Assembly: GCF_000801105.2 (NCBI RefSeq)
Contig: NC_079512.1
Location: 2,728,263 to 2,792,262, forward strand
Length of the DNA: 64,000 nt
Source of the DNA: Raphanus sativus
Taxonomy: Eukaryota; Streptophyta; Magnoliopsida; Brassicales; Brassicaceae
Reading direction: 5' to 3'
Within the stretch, counting starts at the first letter, position 1. Every line of letters begins with the position of its first letter. Below are positions 57,549 through 64,000 of the stretch, one piece after another. A program made the position numbers and the translations under genes. The notes beneath the pieces are model-generated. The model was not told where the DNA came from. It worked only from the letters and a program-made list of their open reading frames with translations, and searched no databases.

Positions 57549-58034
57549 AAGACCATGACTGGCATAACCACAGCGGTTGCGGATGCGATTGTTGACGTTT
57601 GCGAATGCGGGTAGTTGCAGTTTTTAAACATTTTAAAGATATTTGTATGAATGGTGCACTGCTTAGAAATTTGTATGTTTGCATGATATTTATGACTTGT
57701 TAACTACCAAATGCAGAAACGGTTAAATAATAAACTATTGATATTAATATTATACATAATTATATAAGTATAAAAATCATTGTATGTATATGTTAGTATT
57801 TCTATTATTTCAATTTAAACTTTTTATTGAATGTTTTTATATTGTTTTCTTCTTAGAAAAGAAATTACCCTCCCGCAACCACAACACTAACCGAAATCAG
57901 TTTTTGAATTTAAAAGATTTTAAGCGGTTTGAAATGATTTACAATGTTAATTGTGATTGTTATAAAATGTCAACAACTGCTATCAAGCACAAACGCTGTA
58001 TTTGCGGATGGTAACGAAAAAACCAGTCATATCT
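57549..58034. mobile_element. MITE candidate with ATGACTGG ends
   Basis: The left AAGACCATGACTGG and the right AAGATATGACTGG (minus strand) form short inverted ends. GCGGTTGCGGATGCG on the left and ATCCGCAAATACAGCG on the right lie inside them. The segment is absent from the matching place after SOT copy 1 (about 54250), so it is an insertion. No clean target duplication was found. Confidence 0.55.
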
Positions 58035-59005
58035 TGCTCTTTAACTAAAATTTTTATAAGCTAGTTGTAATATCTATTTATATAATGACTTGATTAAGAG
58101 AAGTTAGAAAACCAAGTTTAAATTTTTGAGCTGCTTAGTGGCTCCACTCTAGTTCAGTTATCTGTCCCAGTAAGGTATATTCATTCTTGATTTCTAACTT
58201 TAAAAACTTTCGGTTGTTCGCATGGTAGTGAAACACACAGCCTTGGTCATCATACTGTTGATATTCATTCTTGAACTTTATAAACTTTCAGTTGTGTTTT
58301 TCGTAGTTTTTAGAAACCTATAATTAAATAATATATATATGTACACATTAAGAAACTTTTGATAAAAACTTTCCATTGGGGTACTCTAATAGATTACGGA
58401 TAGAAATAAATATTTTAGTCAATCCTAGAAACAATAAAGCTCTTATAACCATGAAGACTTAATTAGAAATATTAACTTGAACAAAGACCAAGATTTTTGA
58501 CCGAATTTGAAAAATTGGGTTCTTAACATTTTTTGCTGGTCGTGTATTTTTGCATGGTTGACGATCTATGAATCGCCGTTAGATTGGTATGTAATGCGAC
58601 CATGTTTTGTGTTTTTTTGGGCTTTCATTTCTTTGGACTAAAGCATAATCATAAGCACATTTTAGTAGATATTCAAGTCCGTCTCGTTTAAACCCAAACC
58701 TATAATTCAAACTCTCAATTGATTTGATTGTTACTGATCAAAGTTACATCATCCCCTTTTCATTTAAAAAAAATTGTCCTCAAATCCATCATAATGTAGA
58801 AATGGTGGCCATGAGAATCGTCTCACGTTGTAGGCATAAGGTCCGCCTTCGAGATCACCTGCCTAGAAAAAATATTATGAAAGATGATTGAGCTGTCTTG
58901 GTTAGCTTCAGATGGGATGATTTCTTGGTTTGTAGTAAAACTCTTTTTGTAGAAGATGGAAAGACGATAATAGTGAATGATAGAAATGGAGACTGAATCC
59001 TCGAG
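58035..59005. other. intergenic, no gene
   Basis: 58110-58170 repeats the SOT 3' flank. The rest is unremarkable up to about 58740. 58750-59005 reads as the internal region next to an LTR primer-binding site (minus strand). Its reading frames are not credible genes. Confidence 0.45.
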
Positions 59006-59019
59006 TGGCTCTGATACCA
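59006..59019 (-). mobile_element. LTR retroelement primer-binding site, remnant
   Basis: TGGTATCAGAGCCA on the minus strand, complementary to tRNA-iMet. It adjoins a TGATAGAAAC sequence starting at 59022 that would be the end of an LTR (TG start on the plus strand). The other LTR and the coding region were not found, so only a fragment remains. Confidence 0.55.
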
Positions 59020-59251
59020 AATGATAGAAACTTTTTCGAGGATTTTAATCAAAGGTAAGTAATGGATAGACTTTGATCAGAAAATCACCAAAGGAAGGTG
59101 AAATGGATGATGGGTTGAAGTCGAATATGGATTGATATGGTCTTCAGAGACTGATTTGCAAATGGATCAATCCCTTGTGTGAAAGTGTCAGCGATCATGC
59201 ATGCAACCACACATAGTTTCAGAGACGAAACTTCTTACGGAAGTCACTCTT

Positions 59252-59735
59252 TGTTGGACCAAATAAGCAGACCAAGGAAGCCCATCGACTTAGGCCCATC
59301 GACATCGGTCATCAAGAGCTCAGTGAACGAATGAAATAATTTGGGTTTGCGATTTAGATAAAAGACAAACGAACTAAGACCATCAACATGACATTTCAAC
59401 TTCAATGGATGAAATGAGGATGTGGTCAAAGCCGAGATTCCAACGATCTCGGGGAGATTCCAACGATCTCGGGGTAGTTGAGACAATATCGGAAGAAAGC
59501 CGAGCTATAAGAAGAGGGAGGAATAAAGTAGAAGAGGCACACATGAAACCCTAGAGACTTACGCAATACAAATCGGCCTCAACCTCAAGCTCTCTTATTC
59601 TTTTCATTCTGTAGTCGATATTAGTTTCCTTTCAGTTTTATCTCAATCTCATTCTAGTATTGTATTCAATCATATCTTATCAATAAAAGTTTATTTTAGT
59701 CAACCAGAACATGATTACATCGTTTCGTACACATC
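59252..59735 (+). mobile_element. possible solo LTR
   Basis: Starts TGTTGGACC. It contains a short direct repeat GATTCCAACGATCTCGGGG (about 59435 and 59456), a TATAAGA motif, a pyrimidine-rich stretch and AATAAAAG near 59681, an order typical of LTR promoter and poly-A regions. The right boundary and target duplication are not clear. Confidence 0.4.
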
Positions 59736-61204
59736 ATTTTTCCCCTAGTTTTATATTTAAACACTACCAAATATCTAGTGTGGATTTTAGGATATCCACA
59801 CTCTCCTAATATTACGATGTTCAGACGAACAAAAGATTCAATTACAAATTTAAAAGGTTAAATGAATAAAACAATACGGGGGTTTAACGACGTTTTAAAA
59901 TTTGTTTTAGAGGATACAAATAAGCAACTTGTTTACTTTGTAAGACGTTCACAGAATGTAATAGTATTGTTTATTAGTTGTAGTCAGTTAATTAATCAGC
60001 ACTCACGTTGCCTTTGGGATTGGACTATCTTAGCTTTTGTGCTTTTTGTTTTTATTAAGCGATTATTGCCCATTTTTATTTCTTTAATTTGGAATCTTTA
60101 CCGCCCCTTAGGTCAATTGCAGAGATTAGACATAAATCATGTGATCCTTTCAATATATGAAAAAATAAAAATTTTGTTTTGTTTCAAGTGGTATACTAGC
60201 ATTTTATACCATTTCTTAAAAATGATACCTTTGGTTTAGTTCGCTAGCTTTATGTCAATTACATTACAAATTCATTTACTTATTTACTTTTAGCTATTTT
60301 GAGTTTTTCAAACGCTCGGGCAATAGAGACAATGCAAAGTTTAAAATGGCAGAAAATTTTAGGGTCAAATTCTGCATCTTTTCGCAAGTGATTTAAATAA
60401 CTATCGTAATACAATGTAAAATAGTGTAATTTAAACCAAATTTAAATAACATTATTGTAACGCTTTAACCGCTCATAGCTAAATTACCTAGGTAATGAAC
60501 TTTCTACGTCCTCGGATTTTGGAGATCTTTAGCGGTTTAGTAAATATTTAAATATTACAAATTTAGAGACTTATGTCCATATATTATTAAAGATTTGGAA
60601 TCTGGTCTTTCTATCTGTTTGGTCTGGGTTGAGAAATGCTTTATTGGATGAGTTATCTATTTTAACATGCTAATGAAACATATAATACATTTTTATTATA
60701 TTTTTAAAATGTAAAATAGTCAATGTTTTAAAAGTACGGATCAAAATCTAATGATCCCATTAAAATAATTGAATGGTTTTCTTTCCTTGGAAAAGGACAA
60801 ATTAATATTATCAACTAGAAAAATTAAAAACCAATCAACTAATAAACAAGATTCTAACTTCGATATGTATTACTTCAATCAAGTGTCAATAAAAAAATCC
60901 CCTCTTAACCAAACAATGAATCAATAGTACATGTGTTGGAAAAGATTTAATAAATATTAAGAATATAACGAAAAATAAAAATCTATGGCTCTTAATTTAA
61001 AACTGCTAGAGTTTCATGCTCATAATATGTTATAAGTAAAAAAAAAATAAAAAATGAATCAGTATGTTTTATTCCATGATTAATAAATTTTTATATAAAA
61101 AATATAATGCGAGGGTTTACCATGGAAACTAAGTTCAAGAACATCTAAATCTTAGCAAAAAAAAGTAAATGTATACCTTATGTAATTGACATTATAATAT
61201 TTAT
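59736..61204. other. AT-rich intergenic, no gene
   Basis: The longest frame, 59862-60239 (125 codons), starts with ATG but has no recognisable motif or codon bias. I see nothing else. Confidence 0.45.
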
Positions 61205-61212
61205 AACAGTTT

Positions 61213-61859
61213 CACCTAAGTTACATGGAAGCTTCGTCATACGTTCGCTTTCCGCTTCGAAACCGAAATTAGAATCGGAAACTTGTGAAACCTCTTGAAA
61301 TCTCGCTTCCAATGCGTTTCCAAAAACACATCTTTAAAAACATATTGGAAGCTAACGGTTCCGTTTTGGAATCAAGTTTCCATTTCTAAAAAATACATAT
61401 TATAAGTAAATAAAAATATAAGAAATATTTTTTTTTGTTTTTATATAATAGTGAAATAGAGAATATAAATATACAAATATTAAAACTAATACTATAAATT
61501 TATCTTTATGTATTGAAGGTTTATTAGAGATATATCATATTTATTCAAATATATTATGTTAATTATTTAAGAAATATTAAAAATAATTATAATAATATCT
61601 CAACTTAATTTATGTATATTCTCACGGTTTTAACATAAGATCATGTAAAATTATTATAAATGAATAATTTTTTTTTTTAATTTGGATCATATAACTTTTA
61701 GACATATTTGTAATTTTTTATTTTTAATATTTATATATACATATATAAATATACATTTCTGATACGTTCTGCTTCGTAATTTAAAAAAAATCTTGTTTCT
61801 ACACTTTTATACCATTTTGTTTTCGCGTATCCGCTTCAGTTTCTTGTAACATAGAGTGT
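61213..61859. mobile_element. MITE-like element with GTTACA ends, tentative
   Basis: The left CACCTAAGTTACATGGAAGC and the right (minus strand) CACTCTATGTTACAAGAAAC are imperfect inverted repeats followed by CATACG / GATACG motifs. No matching flanking duplication was found, so the boundaries are uncertain. Confidence 0.4.
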
Positions 61860-62032
61860 CACTAATTTAGGCCATATATGTCGTGTGTTACAATTTTAAA
61901 ACGGCGAGTGAGGACGTGCTACAATTACAGATTTGTGTTATCTGTAATTAAATTTTGTTAATTAAAAAAGACTTTCTTCCAAGTCCAACTTACACCAACA
62001 TATTATCTAATTTATAGTGTAGTGTAAATGAT

Positions 62033-62098
62033 TTATTGTTTACAACACGTGGTCTACTGTGTGGCGTAAATTGTTTATTGTTTACAACACGTGGTCTA
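62033..62098 (+). repeat. short direct repeat
   Basis: TTGTTTACAACACGTGGTCT occurs at about 62036 and 62078, separated by about 20 bases; each contains a CACGTG G-box hexamer. No gene is attached to it. Confidence 0.6.
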
Positions 62099-62336
62099 TC
62101 ATTAGATATGCATGATATAGGAGGCTTTGAAGTGGCACAATTAGACATATTATATGATGGTAAAATAACCGACTATAAAATCGTTAATATAATATTTTTT
62201 ATCATTGTAATAGCTTATTTAGTCAGACATTAAAAATATTATTTATTTTCTCCAACATGTAGTCGGTTTATATTCGGATATATGTTTTAATTAATTAAGT
62301 GGACTGGTTGAAAAAAATACACAAGTGGAATGGAAG

Positions 62337-62528
62337 GGTCATTGCCGGCTTAAGACTATTTTGGACCTATGTACAGTTTTTTTTTTAATGTATTATAGTT
62401 ATTTAAGCATAAATTTATGGATCCAAATAAACATAAATATAGATCCATTTTATCACTAAATTTAGTTATTTTTAAGATGGATCTATGGCTTATACCATGT
62501 TTGCCATCCCCTAGAGCCGACACTGGTC
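62337..62528. mobile_element. small MITE-like segment, tentative
   Basis: Inverted ends CATTGCCGGCTTAAG (left) and CAGTGTCGGCTCTAG (right, minus strand), with GGTCAT at both outer edges. Weak evidence. Confidence 0.3.
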
Positions 62529-63181
62529 ATATACAAATAAGTCAATATGTATATCAATTATTATGAACTTCACCTGCTTGCAGTCGGCTCGTAGTAGTTA
62601 GATTAGCTTGTCCACTAGTGGAATGAAACATCATGCATACCAAATCAAAAGAATAATAGTAACGATAGATATCTACGAGGAAGTTCATTGGACAAATTAG
62701 AAGAATATACCCACTAGAAATTCAAATTAGAGTTGAGGCTATTGATGGTTCACAAATAGATCCAAAAGTTCTCATGTGTCTTGCACCACAAACGACAGCA
62801 TGCGGTCTTTTCTGACAAGTTTCAAGGGACATGTCTGATTCATTGTCAGTTCATATATCACTGTTTTGCAGAATAAGTCTACTCTTAGAGCAATTGAAGA
62901 CCACTCATTTTTTTATATTTTGTGAACTAATATATTTGTTTCTTTTTCGAAACAATCAATATCTTTAGGTTTTTCATTATTCCATTTTTTTTTCATCAAT
63001 CAATACCATTGTCAAAAACATTATAATATATAAAAATATATTCACAACTAAATTCAGAATTTTATAATAGTTTTCACTAACATGAATGATTCGGTCGCTA
63101 ACAAATAATGTAACAACCAACTACACAATTAGTAGATAATGATCATGTTATCAAGTACGTAACCAATCATGTTTCTAAAAT
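62529..63181. other. AT-rich intergenic, no gene
   Basis: No reading frame or element ends supported; it leads into the repeat field. Confidence 0.4.
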
Positions 63182-63910
63182 ATTTATCAGCTACACGAAT
63201 CATGTTTCAATTAACGATAAGTCTTTTGTAACATCATACCAATTATTTATCAATCTTTGATATCAAACTATGTATCAGCTAACAAAACATGTATCATGTA
63301 CACAAATCGTGTATCAATCAATGACAAATCTTTTGTATCGGTTAACAAAACATGTAGCATGTATCAAATCATTTGCCAGATAACAAACGATTTATACAAC
63401 AAAATACTTCAGATAAACTATCTTCCATATTCCTTCCATTCTCTTTCCCCTGTCACTGCCACCATTTTTCAAAATTTTGAATTTTCTCATTTTCTCATTC
63501 ATCGATATCAAATCACGTGCCACCTAACAAAACATATACTGTATAACAAATCATGTATCAGATAACAAATCATTTAACAAATCGTTTACTCACATAAAGT
63601 ATCAATCTATTTGCGAGCAAAACAAACCAAGAAAAAATATTGTATAAGTTGGCAAACTGTTTACCAAAATTTTTATCAGCTACATCAATCATGTATCAAT
63701 TAGTTATAAGTATTTTGTAACATCATACCAATTATCTATCAATATTTGGTATCAAACTATATATCAGGTAACAAAACATATATCATTTACACAAATCATG
63801 TATCAGTTAATGACAAACCTTTTGTATCTGCTAACAAAACATGCATCAGATATCAAATCATTTGCCGGATAACAAATGATTTATAAAAAATATATTTCAG
63901 ATAACAAATC
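63182..63910 (+). repeat. degenerate ATGTATCA/GCTAACAAA repeat field with a 240-bp direct duplication
   Basis: Two diverged direct copies, 63182-63420 and 63672-63910, share TTTATCAGCTACA, TTTTGTAACATCATACCAATT and GATAACAAA in order. Both, and the DNA between them, are composed of variants of ATCATGTATCAGCTAACAAA about 20-25 bp long. The field appears to continue to the window edge. Open frames here (for example 63257-63565) are repeat translations. Confidence 0.65.
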
Positions 63911-64000
63911 TTAGACCAGTTTCAAGTTTAGACAATCAAAATGAAAAAATAACATCAAACTTATATCAAAAATCACTATAAATTAAAATGCACTCATGAC

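Noticed and set aside
59862..60239. 125-codon open frame on the plus strand
   Set aside because: AT-rich, no recognisable domain, no signal of conserved coding; flanked by non-coding DNA. Treated as chance.
62036..62233. 65-codon frame over the CACGTG direct repeat
   Set aside because: Starts at a non-ATG codon and is built from the repeat itself; no homology.

Overview
This is a gene-sparse, transposon-rich stretch of a plant nuclear genome, almost certainly from a Brassicaceae crop-type species (Brassica/Raphanus lineage). The evidence is: genes with GT-AG introns; two intronless glucosinolate-type sulfotransferases of the SOT18 class; and a gene order matching Arabidopsis thaliana chromosome 1 around At1g74090-At1g74360, read in the opposite direction. 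Intergenic DNA is AT-rich and full of MULE, hAT, Helitron, Stowaway, TRIM and LTR sequences. Family and synteny statements come from recognition by eye; no database was searched.

Layout. 1-1390 (minus) is the 5' part of an NILR1-like leucine-rich-repeat receptor kinase. 1391-5640 holds a rearranged TRIM retroelement with a target-site duplication (1953-2419), a TATTG microsatellite and a decayed receptor-like-protein (RLP) relic. 5645-38303 is a tandem array of RLP13-16-type genes on the plus strand. RLP-B (5645-9184) is frameshifted, RLP-C (17560-25614) carries an internal deletion, and RLP-D (30781-38303) is intact, with an intron swollen by transposons. RLP debris lies at 3443-4510, 11372-11434, 25999-26062 and 38622-38763. 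Between and inside these genes sit a Helitron (11620-12764), a MULE-type element with palindromic ends (12924-16903), a VANDAL-like element (18325-20561), a GCCAAAACCGCAAAA minisatellite (about 20800-21600), a Stowaway MITE (22113-22362), a non-autonomous LTR element (26382-29477), a hAT element (32344-33051) and a giant inverted repeat (33087-35422).

38963-42563 (minus) encodes a TRM4/LONGIFOLIA-type protein. 46103-48200 and 49826-51800 (minus) are tandem kelch-repeat genes; the first has a defective splice donor. 52845-53858 and 56179-57198 (plus) are two SOT18-like desulfoglucosinolate sulfotransferases. 58000-64000 has no gene I can support and holds LTR fragments, MITE candidates and degenerate repeats.

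Functionally the window joins surface immunity receptors (NILR1-like kinase and RLPs), a cell-elongation/microtubule gene, kelch genes of unknown role, and the last step of glucosinolate core synthesis. The RLP cluster is evolving by tandem duplication, gene conversion, pseudogenisation and transposon insertion. The observations most worth following are the 1.1-kb-arm hairpin inside an RLP intron, a GC-AG intron conserved in all three RLP genes, and a retroelement whose 5' LTR lacks its first 39 bp yet abuts an intact target duplication.
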